64,000 bases of DNA from Lachnospiraceae bacterium (GCA_015056945.1 SVFH01000012.1:1-64000); one strand, 5' to 3'; positions 1 to 7,368 are shown, counted from the first letter of the stretch. Translations and numbers: made by a program. The notes: generated from the sequence alone by a model not told the origin.

Positions 1-133
1 TCCACATCACATATTTTAATAATACAAAGATACAATACCGTAATCAACCACGGATAAAAGGTTGATAGAAAGGAGAAGGTATATCTGTAAATGACCGTTA
101 GATGAGTCAATTACAATATACCAGGAAGAAAAA

Positions 134-586
134 ATGAAAATTATGAGTAGTAAAAAAATTGTTTCCGGTTTCTTGTGTATGATGCTGATTGCAGTGATGA
201 TATTCGCATGTGTCGGCTGCAGTACAAACCAGCAGAATGCGGAAGGGCAGGCAGTAGCACAAACACAGGAAAGTGAAAAGACTGTTCTTGGTGAAGGTAG
301 CAAAGTGTTTGATTTTATCGTTGTTGATAAAGACGGCGCAGAGGCTTGTTTTGAGATTCATACTGATGCAGAGGTGGTTGGTGATGCACTTCTTGCATTA
401 GACCTGATCAGTGGCGATGTGGGAGAATATGGTTTATATGTAAAAAGCGTTAACGGAATAACTGCAGACTACGATGTTGATCAGACTTATTGGGCATTTT
501 ATGTGAATGGTGAATATGCTACCGCCGGCGTTGATACAACTGTTATTGAAGAGGGGACCACATACTCTTTTAAAGTGGAAAAATAA
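134..586 (+). CDS. DUF4430-type lipoprotein, candidate substrate binder for an ECF transporter
   Basis: A 150-residue secreted lipoprotein. Residues 1-29 form a signal peptide with a basic start, a hydrophobic core and a lipobox ending CVGC, so the mature protein should start at that Cys and be anchored outside the membrane. The remainder matches the DUF4430 (transcobalamin C-terminal-like) family by its VGDALLALDLISGDVGEYG and TYWAFYVNGEY segments. The next gene, which begins on the base after this stop, is an ECF S-component, so the pair probably captures and imports a vitamin-like compound; cobalamin is the usual suggestion for DUF4430 and is inference here. An AGGAAG ribosome site lies 5 bases before the ATG. 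Just upstream, 78-84 and 116-122 form a 7-bp inverted repeat. Confidence 0.8.
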   Translation: MKIMSSKKIVSGFLCMMLIAVMIFACVGCSTNQQNAEGQAVAQTQESEKTVLGEGSKVFDFIVVDKDGAEACFEIHTDAEVVGDALLALDLISGDVGEYGLYVKSVNGITADYDVDQTYWAFYVNGEYATAGVDTTVIEEGTTYSFKVEK

Positions 587-1108
587 ATGAAACTTTCGAT
601 TAGAGAAATTGTAGTATTCGGAATGTTGGGCGCAATGATGTTTGCTTCTAAACTGATTATGGAGCTTGCGCCTAACATCCATTTATTGGGAGTGTTTACA
701 ATAGTTTTTACTGTGGTATACCGGCAGAAAGCACTCTATCCCATTTATACGTATGTAATCTTAAACGGAATTTTTTGCGGATTTGCCACATGGTGGATTC
801 CGTATTTATATGTATGGACTGTACTTTGGGGTGTGACGATGTTGATTCCGAAGCAAATGCCGAAATGGGCAAAGCCGATTGTTTATATGGCTGTAAATGC
901 ATGTCATGGCTTTGCTTTCGGAATCCTGTATGCGCCGACACAGGCGATTATATTCGGATTGGATTTTAAGGGAATGCTTGCCTGGATTGCGGCAGGATTC
1001 CCATTTGACTGTATTCACGGTGTGAGCAATTTTTTCTGCGGAATATTAATTGTACCATTGATTCTTTTGTTCAAAAAAGTAGAAAAAATCGGAAGCATAA
1101 ATGAATAA
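587..1108 (+). CDS. ECF transporter S-component
   Basis: A 173-residue hydrophobic protein with about five or six membrane segments and very few charged residues outside its ends, the size and shape of an ECF-type S-component. The opening IREIVVFGMLGAMMFASK and the aromatic loops around GFATWWIPYLYVWTVLW fit that class. S-components bind the substrate in the membrane and dock on a shared energising module (EcfT plus two ATPases), which is not in this window. The start codon directly follows the stop of the DUF4430 lipoprotein, so the two are almost certainly co-translated. The substrate cannot be read from the sequence; cobalamin or another cobamide is the leading guess because of the partner. 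Confidence 0.75.
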   Translation: MKLSIREIVVFGMLGAMMFASKLIMELAPNIHLLGVFTIVFTVVYRQKALYPIYTYVILNGIFCGFATWWIPYLYVWTVLWGVTMLIPKQMPKWAKPIVYMAVNACHGFAFGILYAPTQAIIFGLDFKGMLAWIAAGFPFDCIHGVSNFFCGILIVPLILLFKKVEKIGSINE

Positions 1109-1179
1109 AAACGGTTCATGTTTTGGGACCAAAGTGAAACAATAAAAGCAGATGCTTTATCATCACAGATGTCTCTAAT

Positions 1180-2619
1180 TTATTGTATTGAAACAGAATA
1201 ATCTTTTTTGAAACCGTGCGAACCAAAAATCTGCCATTGTCCGACCCCGAGACGTTGCAGAATGGCTTTACGTTCTTCAGCACAAAGTTTCGCATCTGTA
1301 TCGACAGAGGTCATAAGAATTGGTGCGTATTGATTGTAAGCGGCCTGTTCCGGAGTGAGTCCGTGCAGGTTGATATAGATATCACCGGTAAGTGCGATAT
1401 GTTTCGCGTAATCAATTAATACAATCTCACCCGGCAGATGTCCGCCTTTTCCTTCATATACTTCAAAATGGAATTCTTCAAAATCAAAGAAGCCTATTTG
1501 AGTGAGTGGCTCTGTCAGGACTTCAATATCATCCCATGGCACAACAAATTTGTCGGGGTCAGCGGCCTGATAGGATGTAAGTTTTTTACAAATGTTGATA
1601 TATGGTTTGTGAAGCGGATTTTTTTCTCGATATCCGTCATTTCCGAGATATTCATTTTTCAGGCATGCGGCTGTTTTGGAGCTGGTAATGATTTCGTCAA
1701 ATAACGGAAGTAATCCGCAGTGATCCACATCTGCATGCGTAATAAGAATACTTTTTTTTCTGTTCTTGAAGTCAGGTATGAGTCTTTCGTAGATTTCAAG
1801 CATTTCGTCCCGGTAGCAGGCATAACCGCAATCTACAAACAGAAGATTTTGATTGCTGTTAATGATGATTGTGTTGCTGCCGCAAGGCGGCTCGATTAGG
1901 GTGATTTCTGTATTTGATGAAATTCTGTGTGTACTGATTCGCGGTTCAAATGCGCTTCCTTTGGAGGCGCCCAGTAACTCTGCAAATTTGCTGATGCTGT
2001 CAAAGGTTCTGTAGGGAGAAAGTCCCTGTTCATCTAAGGTTTGCATGGCAAGATTTACATGCACCAAAAGTTCTTTTCGCTCATTTTCTGAAAGTCCCAT
2101 TGTCTGAGAAAGACCTGCAACATAAGTATTGTAAAAGATACTGTTATCATATACTTTTTCGGAGCTGTTGTAGTCGATGATGCGTACTTTACAAAGCTTC
2201 TCTGCTTCTTTTAAAAAGTCAGCAATTCTGTCAAATTCTTCAACATACAGCCCCATTTTAAAGTACTGATATTCACTTCCGTTTTCCTGTGAACTGATGT
2301 AGGAAATATTGAAATTGAAATCATGAATTAAGGTTAATATATTCGTTACACTTCCGGGAATATCAGGCAGACGGAATTCGAGTAGGACAATGCTTGTTTT
2401 CGGAAGATTGTTTTGTAAATATCCGATTTTTTCAAGTTCTGCATCAGCTTTTTCTAATTGTTCAGGAGTACCCTCTGCATCAAGAAATAACGTATGGGAA
2501 TCGACAGCTTTGTTATAACTTACACGTGTGATATTGATTCCCAGCGCAGAGAAACATTTACTGGCTTTTAAGAAAGAGCCGATATGATTTGGCATGGATG
2601 TTACATAAGTTTTTTTCAT
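1180..2619 (-). CDS. ACT-ACT-metallo-beta-lactamase fold hydrolase
   Basis: A 479-residue fusion. Residues 1-75 and about 76-150 read as two ACT domains (YVTSMPNHIGSFLKASKCFS and VLLEFRLPDIPGSVTNIL), which usually bind amino acids and regulate. After a linker, residues about 230-430 form a metallo-beta-lactamase fold with the metal-binding ITHADVDHCGLLP motif (HxDxDHxG), a later GGHLPGE histidine and the ALTGD aspartate. The substrate is unknown. The gene is divergent from the Phe-type T-box operon that also encodes an ACT protein, which suggests a shared aromatic amino acid signal; that is inference. A strong GGGGGGAAA-type ribosome site precedes the ATG on the reverse strand. Confidence 0.8.
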   Translation of the reverse strand: MKKTYVTSMPNHIGSFLKASKCFSALGINITRVSYNKAVDSHTLFLDAEGTPEQLEKADAELEKIGYLQNNLPKTSIVLLEFRLPDIPGSVTNILTLIHDFNFNISYISSQENGSEYQYFKMGLYVEEFDRIADFLKEAEKLCKVRIIDYNSSEKVYDNSIFYNTYVAGLSQTMGLSENERKELLVHVNLAMQTLDEQGLSPYRTFDSISKFAELLGASKGSAFEPRISTHRISSNTEITLIEPPCGSNTIIINSNQNLLFVDCGYACYRDEMLEIYERLIPDFKNRKKSILITHADVDHCGLLPLFDEIITSSKTAACLKNEYLGNDGYREKNPLHKPYINICKKLTSYQAADPDKFVVPWDDIEVLTEPLTQIGFFDFEEFHFEVYEGKGGHLPGEIVLIDYAKHIALTGDIYINLHGLTPEQAAYNQYAPILMTSVDTDAKLCAEERKAILQRLGVGQWQIFGSHGFKKDYSVSIQ

Positions 2620-2770
2620 GGGTTTCCCCCCTTGCTCTATTTGTAAATGTAAAATAAAATTTGCTATGGATTCTACTCTTCTGAAGGAAGCATGTCAAGT
2701 TTTTTATTACTAAGATATAACATAAGAGAATTGAGGGTAATTTAATGTGATAAAGTAATAAAATAAAGTA

Positions 2771-2799
2771 TTGACTTTTAAAAAAAGGAGTGCTAAAAT
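2771..2799 (+). promoter_or_regulatory. Promoter of the T-box operon
   Basis: TTGACT at 2771-2776 and TAAAAT at 2794-2799 are separated by exactly 17 bases, with a TG at 2791-2792 forming an extended -10. Transcription would start near 2806, just before the T-box leader. Confidence 0.75.
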
Positions 2800-2807
2800 C
2801 AGTTCTA

Positions 2808-3106
2808 TCAAATGAATAGTGTTACGAAATGCGATGAGCAGAAACCAGTAGGTTGGAAAGAACCTTGAGAGAGTTGCCGGGCGGTGCGAGGCAATGGGGG
2901 CGTCCTTCACGAATTCATTCTGTTAGCAGTGCGCTGAACGAGAGAAATCTCCAGTAGGATGCAACGGGAGTTCCCGTCACAGAACTAGGGTATGTTAGTA
3001 CTCGACGAGGTTGTCATTGTGAGATGACGACGAACTGAGGTGGTACCACGAGACACAAGATATCTCGTCCTCTGTATTCCGAATCGGAGTGCAGGGGATT
3101 TTTTTG
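2808..3106 (+). promoter_or_regulatory. T-box leader, specifier reads UUC (Phe)
   Basis: A tRNA-sensing leader of about 300 nt. Stem I elements are visible: the AGTA bulge near 2858, the AGAGAG/GCGAGGC apical region at 2867-2892, and a specifier loop at 2911-2917 reading GAA-TTC-A, so the codon at 2914-2916 is UUC, phenylalanine. The T-box motif GAGGTGGTACCACG lies at 3037-3050 and pairs into an antiterminator with 3064-3072. The competing terminator is listed separately. By the known mechanism, uncharged tRNA-Phe would stabilise the antiterminator and switch on the downstream genes. The T-box class is clear; the Phe reading is my alignment by eye. Confidence 0.88.
3069..3105 (+). terminator. 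T-box regulated intrinsic terminator
   Basis: CCTCTG (3069-3074) and CAGGGG (3092-3097) close an inner CCG/CGG stem, followed by a run of T from 3099. It is the off-state structure of the T-box leader. Confidence 0.8.
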
Positions 3107-3146
3107 TTGCAGAAGGCATTTAAGAGATACTTTCACTGCTCATTCC

Positions 3147-3174
3147 GATTAAAAGGTGTTTTGATACCGTAATC
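3147..3174 (+). repeat. Small hairpin repeat ahead of paaK (copy 1)
   Basis: GATTA and TAATC arms flank GGTGTTTTGATACC. Nearly the same 28-base sequence, followed by a similar AGAAAGGA stretch, occurs at 8191-8218 ahead of thiG. In both cases it sits directly before a ribosome binding site, so it could act as an RNA stability or translation element. Confidence 0.45.
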
Positions 3175-3197
3175 TCAAAAAAGAAAGGATGAAGAAA

Positions 3198-4505
3198 ATG
3201 GCACAGAATTACTATCAGCAGGAAATTGAAACCATGCCTGTGGAAGAACTGAAAGAAATGCAGTCTGAGAAAATTGTAAAGCAGGTAAAACATGTATATG
3301 AGAATGTAGAATACTACAGAAATCTCATGGATGAGAAGGGAGTAAAACCCGAAGATATTAAGGGAATTGAGGACTTACATAAGCTTCCGTTCCTCTCCAA
3401 GGCGGATTTAAGAGATGCATATCCGTACGGTCTTTTGGCGAAACCGCTTGAGGATTGTGTACGTATTCAGTCCACTTCCGGAACGACAGGCCGCCGTGTG
3501 GTTGCATTCTATACACAGAATGACGTAGACCTTTGGGAAGATTGTTGCGCACGTGCGATTGTAGCGGCAGGCGGAACGAAGAAAGATGTATGTCAGGTTG
3601 CTTACGGATACGGATTGTTTACCGGAGGAGCAGGGCTTCACGGCGGTTCCCATAAGGTTGGATGTTTGACACTTCCGATGTCTTCCGGTAATACGGAACG
3701 TCAGATTCAGTTCATGATGGATTTGCAGTCAAGCATCATCTGTTGTACACCGTCTTATGCGGCATACATTGGCGAAACATTAAAAGAACAGGGTTACAAG
3801 CCGGAGGATATTCCCTTAAAGGCCGGAATCTTCGGTGCAGAGCCTTGGACGGAAGAGATGAGAAAAGGTATTGAGGCAACGCTTGGTATCAAGGCATATG
3901 ATATTTACGGCCTGACCGAAACCTCAGGTCCGGGTGTTGCATTCGAGTGCTGTGAACAAAGCGGCATGCATGTAAACGAAGACCATTTCTATCCGGAAAT
4001 CATTGACCCGGAAACAGGTGAAGTGCTTCCTGAGGGAGAGAAAGGTGAGCTTGTATTCACGGCTCTTGATAAAGAAGCATTCCCTCTGATGCGTTACCGC
4101 ACAAGAGACATCTGTGTGCTTTCCCGTAAAAAATGTTCTTGCGGCCGTACATTAATTAAGATGGCTAAGCCTATGGGAAGAACAGATGATATGCTTATTA
4201 TCAGAGGTGTAAACGTATTCCCCAGCCAGATTGAAACCGTTCTTTTGAACGAAGGATATCAGCCGAACTACCAGATTGTCGTAGGCAGGGTAAACAATAC
4301 GGATACCTTTGATGTCAATGTAGAAATGAATCCGGAGCAGTTTACCGATATTGTAAGTGAAGTGCTTGCAATGGAGAAATCCCTTGCGAACGCAATGAAG
4401 ACCATGCTTGGAATTAATCCTTCCGTACATCTTGTACCGCCTAAGAGCATTGCAAGAAGCGAAGGTAAAGCAGTCCGTGTCATTGATACCCGTAAGTTAG
4501 TGTAA
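3198..4505 (+). CDS. paaK: Phenylacetate-CoA ligase
   Basis: An adenylate-forming ligase of about 435 residues, the normal PaaK length. It would join arylacetates such as phenylacetate to CoA using ATP. The P-loop-like QSTSGTTGRRVVAF, the YGLTETSGPG motif and the C-terminal RTDDMLIIRGVNVFPSQIE hinge are all present. I prefer the ATG at 3198 because AAAGGA at 3184-3189 is 8 bases before it; the in-frame ATG at 3189 overlaps that ribosome site. Its control by a Phe-type T-box, together with an ACT protein and DAHP synthase, suggests a biosynthetic role, for example salvage of phenylacetate into phenylalanine through reductive carboxylation of the CoA ester, rather than aerobic phenylacetate breakdown. 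The family is secure; the pathway is inference. Confidence 0.9.
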   Translation: MAQNYYQQEIETMPVEELKEMQSEKIVKQVKHVYENVEYYRNLMDEKGVKPEDIKGIEDLHKLPFLSKADLRDAYPYGLLAKPLEDCVRIQSTSGTTGRRVVAFYTQNDVDLWEDCCARAIVAAGGTKKDVCQVAYGYGLFTGGAGLHGGSHKVGCLTLPMSSGNTERQIQFMMDLQSSIICCTPSYAAYIGETLKEQGYKPEDIPLKAGIFGAEPWTEEMRKGIEATLGIKAYDIYGLTETSGPGVAFECCEQSGMHVNEDHFYPEIIDPETGEVLPEGEKGELVFTALDKEAFPLMRYRTRDICVLSRKKCSCGRTLIKMAKPMGRTDDMLIIRGVNVFPSQIETVLLNEGYQPNYQIVVGRVNNTDTFDVNVEMNPEQFTDIVSEVLAMEKSLANAMKTMLGINPSVHLVPPKSIARSEGKAVRVIDTRKLV

Positions 4506-4526
4506 GAACGAAAGGAGAACAGAAGA

Positions 4527-4958
4527 ATGGCAATTAAACAGTTAACCGTTTTTGTAGAGAATAAAAAAGGAAGTATGGTTTCCATAACCGATATTTTATC
4601 AAAGAACAACGTAAACATTCGTGCATTATCCATTGCAGAAACACAGGATTTCGGTATTTTACGACTTATTGTCAATGACAATGAAACGGCGCTCAAAGCA
4701 CTGCAGGAGAATGATTATCTGGTAAAGAGTGTTGACGTGCTGGGTGTTAAAATCGGTGATGCACCGGGTAAGCTTACAACAGCATTGGATGTACTTGATA
4801 AAGCAAATATCAATGTAGAATATTTATATGCATTTATGTTACGTACAGAGAAGCATGCTTATGTGGTACTTCGTGTGGAAAACAACGAAGTGGCAGGTGC
4901 TGCACTTGAGAAAGCGGGATACCATCTGATTACAGAAGCAGATGTTTGCAAATTATAG
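4527..4958 (+). CDS. Tandem ACT-domain protein
   Basis: A 143-residue protein made of two ACT domains, about residues 1-70 (QLTVFVENKKGSMVSITDIL) and 71-143 (IGDAPGKLTTALDVLDKANI), with no catalytic domain. Stand-alone ACT pairs of this type are commonly found beside phenylacetate-CoA ligases in anaerobes and are thought to bind an amino acid and adjust a partner enzyme. The gene starts 21 bases after paaK with a GAAAGGAG ribosome site and lies in the same T-box operon. The ligand is probably an aromatic amino acid, which is inference. Confidence 0.85.
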   Translation: MAIKQLTVFVENKKGSMVSITDILSKNNVNIRALSIAETQDFGILRLIVNDNETALKALQENDYLVKSVDVLGVKIGDAPGKLTTALDVLDKANINVEYLYAFMLRTEKHAYVVLRVENNEVAGAALEKAGYHLITEADVCKL

Positions 4959-4972
4959 GATTCCGGTGAAAT

Positions 4973-5011
4973 AAAGAATGTGCTATGCACATTCTCCGCG
5001 CGTGAGCGGTG
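4973..5011 (-). repeat. Fragment of the dispersed palindromic repeat (copy D)
   Basis: These 39 bases are the exact reverse complement of 51654-51692, the 3' part of repeat copy C. They contain the GAATGTGC/GCACATTC palindrome and lie between the ACT gene and the DAHP synthase gene. The 5' half of the element with the GCATAGGA palindrome is absent here. Confidence 0.8.
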
Positions 5012-5070
5012 TGCAAGTAACACAAGAGTGCGGATTAATCTGATGAAATCGGGAAAAAGGAGTTATTATT

Positions 5071-6099
5071 ATGCAAATGACATTCCATAGAAAACTTCCT
5101 TCAGCAGGAGAAATCAAAGAAGAATACCCTTTGACTGAGAGAATGATACAGGTCAAAAAAGAGCGCGATGAGAGCATCAAGGCGGTTTTTGACGGGGAAT
5201 CGGATAAGTTTATTTTAATTATCGGTCCCTGTTCTGCAGATCACAGCGAGCCTGTGTTGGAATACATTTCAAGATTAAAAAGAATAGAGGAGCAGGTTTC
5301 CGATAAAATCATTCTGATTCCGAGAATTTATACCAATAAACCAAGAACCACCGGACAGGGCTACAAGGGAATGCTTCATCAGCCGGACCCGGATGCGAAA
5401 CCTGATATGTATAAAGGAATCGTAGCCATCAGGGAACTGCATCTGGCAGCGCTTCGCGACTATGGTTTCTCTTGCGCGGATGAAATGCTTTATCCGGAGA
5501 ATTACAGATATTTATCCGACCTTTTATCCTACGTTGCGGTAGGCGCCCGCTCGGTTGAAAATCAGCAGCACAGACTGACTGCGAGCGGAATCGGTGCACC
5601 GGTTGGCATGAAGAATCCTACGGGCGGAGATTTGACAGTCATGATGAATTCCGTTGTGGCAGCACAGTCAAGCCATACTTTTATCTACAGAGGATGGGAA
5701 GTGACAAGCGAAGGCAATCCGTATGCGCATGCGATTCTGCGTGGCTATATTGATTATGCGGGAAGAAATGTTTCGAATTACCACTACGAAGATTTGTTAA
5801 GAGTGGAGGAGTTATACGAAGAGCTGAACTTGAAGAATCCTTCCGTGATTGTGGATACGAATCATAACAATTCCGGTAAAAAATATCTGGAGCAGATCCG
5901 AATTTCCAAGGATATCGTGCACAGTCGTAACCAGAACAGTGATATCAAGAGACTGGTAAAAGGCCTCATGATTGAAAGCTATCTGGAAGACGGCGCGCAG
6001 GGCGTGGGAGAGCATGTATTCGGTAAGTCGATTACAGATCCCTGTCTTGGCTGGGAGAAGACGGAACAGTTAATCCTTGATATTGCAGAGAAGCTTTAA
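5071..6099 (+). CDS. aroF: 3-deoxy-7-phosphoheptulonate synthase (class I DAHP synthase)
   Basis: The first enzyme of the shikimate pathway, condensing phosphoenolpyruvate and erythrose 4-phosphate. At 342 residues it has the length of the AroF/AroG/AroH type, without a fused chorismate mutase or ACT domain. Visible signatures are GPCSADH, KPRTTGQGYKG, VGARSVENQQHR and VDTNHNNSGK, which hold the metal and substrate phosphates. An AAAAAGGAG ribosome site sits before the ATG. Its place behind a Phe-type T-box suggests this isozyme serves phenylalanine supply. Whether it is feedback-inhibited by Phe cannot be read from the sequence. The symbol aroF marks the family, not a proven orthologue. Confidence 0.92.
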   Translation: MQMTFHRKLPSAGEIKEEYPLTERMIQVKKERDESIKAVFDGESDKFILIIGPCSADHSEPVLEYISRLKRIEEQVSDKIILIPRIYTNKPRTTGQGYKGMLHQPDPDAKPDMYKGIVAIRELHLAALRDYGFSCADEMLYPENYRYLSDLLSYVAVGARSVENQQHRLTASGIGAPVGMKNPTGGDLTVMMNSVVAAQSSHTFIYRGWEVTSEGNPYAHAILRGYIDYAGRNVSNYHYEDLLRVEELYEELNLKNPSVIVDTNHNNSGKKYLEQIRISKDIVHSRNQNSDIKRLVKGLMIESYLEDGAQGVGEHVFGKSITDPCLGWEKTEQLILDIAEKL

Positions 6100-6110
6100 G
6101 GAGAAGTGAA

Positions 6111-6581
6111 ATGATCAGATATGCATGTGAAAAGGACATCGACAGAATAGAAGAGTTGCTTGCTCAGGTGGATTTAGTGCATCATAACGGCAGACCGGAT
6201 ATTTTTAAGATTGGTAAAAAGTATTCGGAGGAAGAATTGAAAGAGCTGTTAAAAGATGTGACAAGACCGATTCTTGTCTGTACAGATGAAGCAGATACCG
6301 TAATGGGATATTGTTTCTGCATGGAAAAACAGTATAAAGACCATTCCGTTATGACGGATATCAGAACACTCTATATTGATGATATCTGTGTGGATGAGAA
6401 GATGCGCGGGAAGCATATCGGAAAGCAACTTTTTGACGCGGCGGTAAAACTTGCCAAAGAGCGTGATTGCCACAATATCACACTGAATGTGTGGAGTTGC
6501 AATCCTACTGCAATGCGTTTCTATGAAGCCATGGGAATGCTTCCGCAAAAAATAGGAATGGAATTGTTGCTGGAGAAATAA
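6111..6581 (+). CDS. GNAT-family N-acetyltransferase
   Basis: A 156-residue single-domain acetyltransferase. The acetyl-CoA binding segment appears as DDICVDEKMRGKHIGKQLF (Q/RxxGxG/A type) and is followed by the typical NVWSCNPTAMRFYEAMGM alpha4 region. It begins 11 bases after DAHP synthase with a GGAGAAG ribosome site, so it is the last gene of the T-box operon. The acceptor is unknown; an amino acid or amine is possible given the neighbours, but there is no direct evidence. Confidence 0.8.
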   Translation: MIRYACEKDIDRIEELLAQVDLVHHNGRPDIFKIGKKYSEEELKELLKDVTRPILVCTDEADTVMGYCFCMEKQYKDHSVMTDIRTLYIDDICVDEKMRGKHIGKQLFDAAVKLAKERDCHNITLNVWSCNPTAMRFYEAMGMLPQKIGMELLLEK

Positions 6582-6594
6582 ATGAATTATCCTA

Positions 6595-6623
6595 TTGCAT
6601 TTATAGAAAAAATGGTATAGAAT
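6595..6623 (+). promoter_or_regulatory. Promoter of TPP leader 1
   Basis: TTGCAT at 6595-6600 and TAGAAT at 6618-6623 are spaced by 17 bases, about 20 bases before the first TPP riboswitch. Confidence 0.65.
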
Positions 6624-6639
6624 ACAAAACGAAATAAAT

Positions 6640-6728
6640 ACAGGGGAGCTTGTAAGAGCAGGCTGAGAGGAAGTCATCAAACTTCGACCCTATAACCTGA
6701 TCCGGGTAATGCCGGCGTAGGAAGTCAT
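6640..6728 (+). promoter_or_regulatory. TPP riboswitch 1
   Basis: A thiamine pyrophosphate aptamer: GGGGAGCTTG, GCAGGCTGAGAGG, the CTTCGACCC junction, then ACCTGATCCGGGTAATGCC and GCGTAGGAA. All conserved THI-box blocks are present in order. It is followed within 20 bases by an intrinsic terminator, so TPP binding should stop transcription. No gene lies directly behind it; the next structures are a repeat and a second TPP riboswitch. Confidence 0.93.
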
Positions 6729-6747
6729 GAACAAGGATTTTTTACAG

Positions 6748-6776
6748 AAGGCATTCCGTAGGGATGCCTTTTTTAT
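6748..6776 (+). terminator. Terminator of TPP leader 1
   Basis: AAGGCATTCC and GGATGCCTT form a stem with a GTAG loop and one bulged base, followed by six T. It is the expression platform of the first TPP riboswitch. Confidence 0.85.
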
Positions 6777-6898
6777 TGCATAGGAAATTCCTATGCAATA
6801 AAAAGCTCCGCTAAGGATGCACACTCGCGCGCAAAGAAGATGTTGCTGTCGCAACCGCGCTCGGCGCGAGAGTCCGCCTGCGGACTCTTTGTTCTCAC
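6775..6898 (+). repeat. Dispersed palindromic repeat, copy A
   Basis: It begins with a 25-base palindrome (two 12-base arms around one central base, 6775-6799), continues with AAAAAGCTCCGCTAAGGATG and ends with a GAGTCCGC/GCGGACTC hairpin. About 93% identical by eye to copy B at 59888-60008 and sharing its first half with copy C at 51574. It lies exactly behind a terminator and separates the two TPP riboswitches. Confidence 0.85.
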
Positions 6899-6947
6899 AT
6901 AGGAAATATCCGGGCAAAGAGTTTGGCGGGCCGGGAAAATAGTTGCG

Positions 6948-6976
6948 TTGCAACACCACGCATTTAATTTTATATA
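6948..6976 (+). promoter_or_regulatory. Promoter of TPP leader 2
   Basis: TTGCAA at 6948-6953 and TATATA at 6971-6976, spacer 17. It would start transcription at about 6983, at the edge of the second aptamer, so the second riboswitch probably does not depend on readthrough from the first. Confidence 0.5.
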
Positions 6977-6980
6977 GCAA

Positions 6981-7067
6981 ACGGGGAGCTCGTAGTACGG
7001 GCTGAGAGGAAGGTGTAACCTTCGACCCATATACCTGATTTGGATAATGCCAACGTAGGGATCTTTG
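6981..7067 (+). promoter_or_regulatory. TPP riboswitch 2
   Basis: A second complete TPP aptamer: GGGGAGCTCG, GGGCTGAGAGG, CTTCGACCC, ACCTGATTTGGATAATGCC and AACGTAGGGA. It is followed by its own terminator and then by the thi operon, so it is the one that directly controls thiS onward. Confidence 0.93.
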
Positions 7068-7075
7068 TAGTAATT

Positions 7076-7112
7076 ACGGGAAACTTCAAATCAGAGGTTT
7101 CCCGTTTTGTGT
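7076..7112 (+). terminator. Terminator of TPP leader 2
   Basis: ACGGGAAAC (7076-7084) pairs perfectly with GTTTCCCGT (7097-7105), then a T-rich tail. It is the expression platform of TPP riboswitch 2. Confidence 0.85.
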
Positions 7113-7140
7113 TTTAGATGGGAGGAGAGAATTCGGCTGT

Positions 7141-7261
7141 GTAATCACGTAAATAGAAACGTCGAGCGTTAACAAACTAATTACCAGTAATAGACGAAAA
7201 GCTGTGGTCTGAGTCACCTCCGAACAGTCAAGGCTGTAGTAGTATAGGTACAGATCCACAG
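7141..7261 (+). ncRNA. Structured leader RNA of unknown class between TPP terminator 2 and thiS
   Basis: This non-coding stretch can fold into two ordered domains. The first is CGTC (7160-7163) with GACG (7193-7196), enclosing an ATTAC-CA-GTAAT hairpin at 7180-7191. The second is CTGTGG-TCTG (7202-7211) with CAGA-T-CCACAG (7251-7261), enclosing ACAG/CTGT at 7223-7236. It matches no RNA family I recognise. It would be present only in transcripts that pass the TPP terminator. Confidence 0.4.
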
Positions 7262-7320
7262 TGCTTTAAGTATTATAATGGAGTATTCAATATAACCCAA
7301 GTGATATGGGAGAAAGGAGA

Positions 7321-7357
7321 ATAATCCATTACCCTCAAAAGAGGATAATTGGATTAT
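7321..7357 (+). promoter_or_regulatory. Hairpin between a Shine-Dalgarno and the thiS start
   Basis: About 15 base pairs join 7321-7336 to 7341-7357 around an AAAA loop, with one bulge and one mismatch. A strong AAAGGAG lies directly before the hairpin (7313-7319) and the thiS ATG lies 11 bases after it (7369). Folding would bring the two together, so initiation at thiS may depend on this stem. Confidence 0.55.
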
Positions 7358-7368
7358 ACGTGAGAAAT

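Noticed and set aside
6690-6980. Reverse-strand frame with a SRRARLRQQH segment, similar to one at 59767-60012
   Set aside because: The similarity comes from the dispersed palindromic repeat; there is no ribosome site and one frame crosses a TPP riboswitch.
7141-7261. Group II intron or mobile-element remnant
   Set aside because: No domain V-like hairpin, no reverse transcriptase gene and no intron boundary sequences were seen.
7306-7368. Earlier start for thiS
   Set aside because: The added residues would be coded by the Shine-Dalgarno and a hairpin and do not resemble ThiS.
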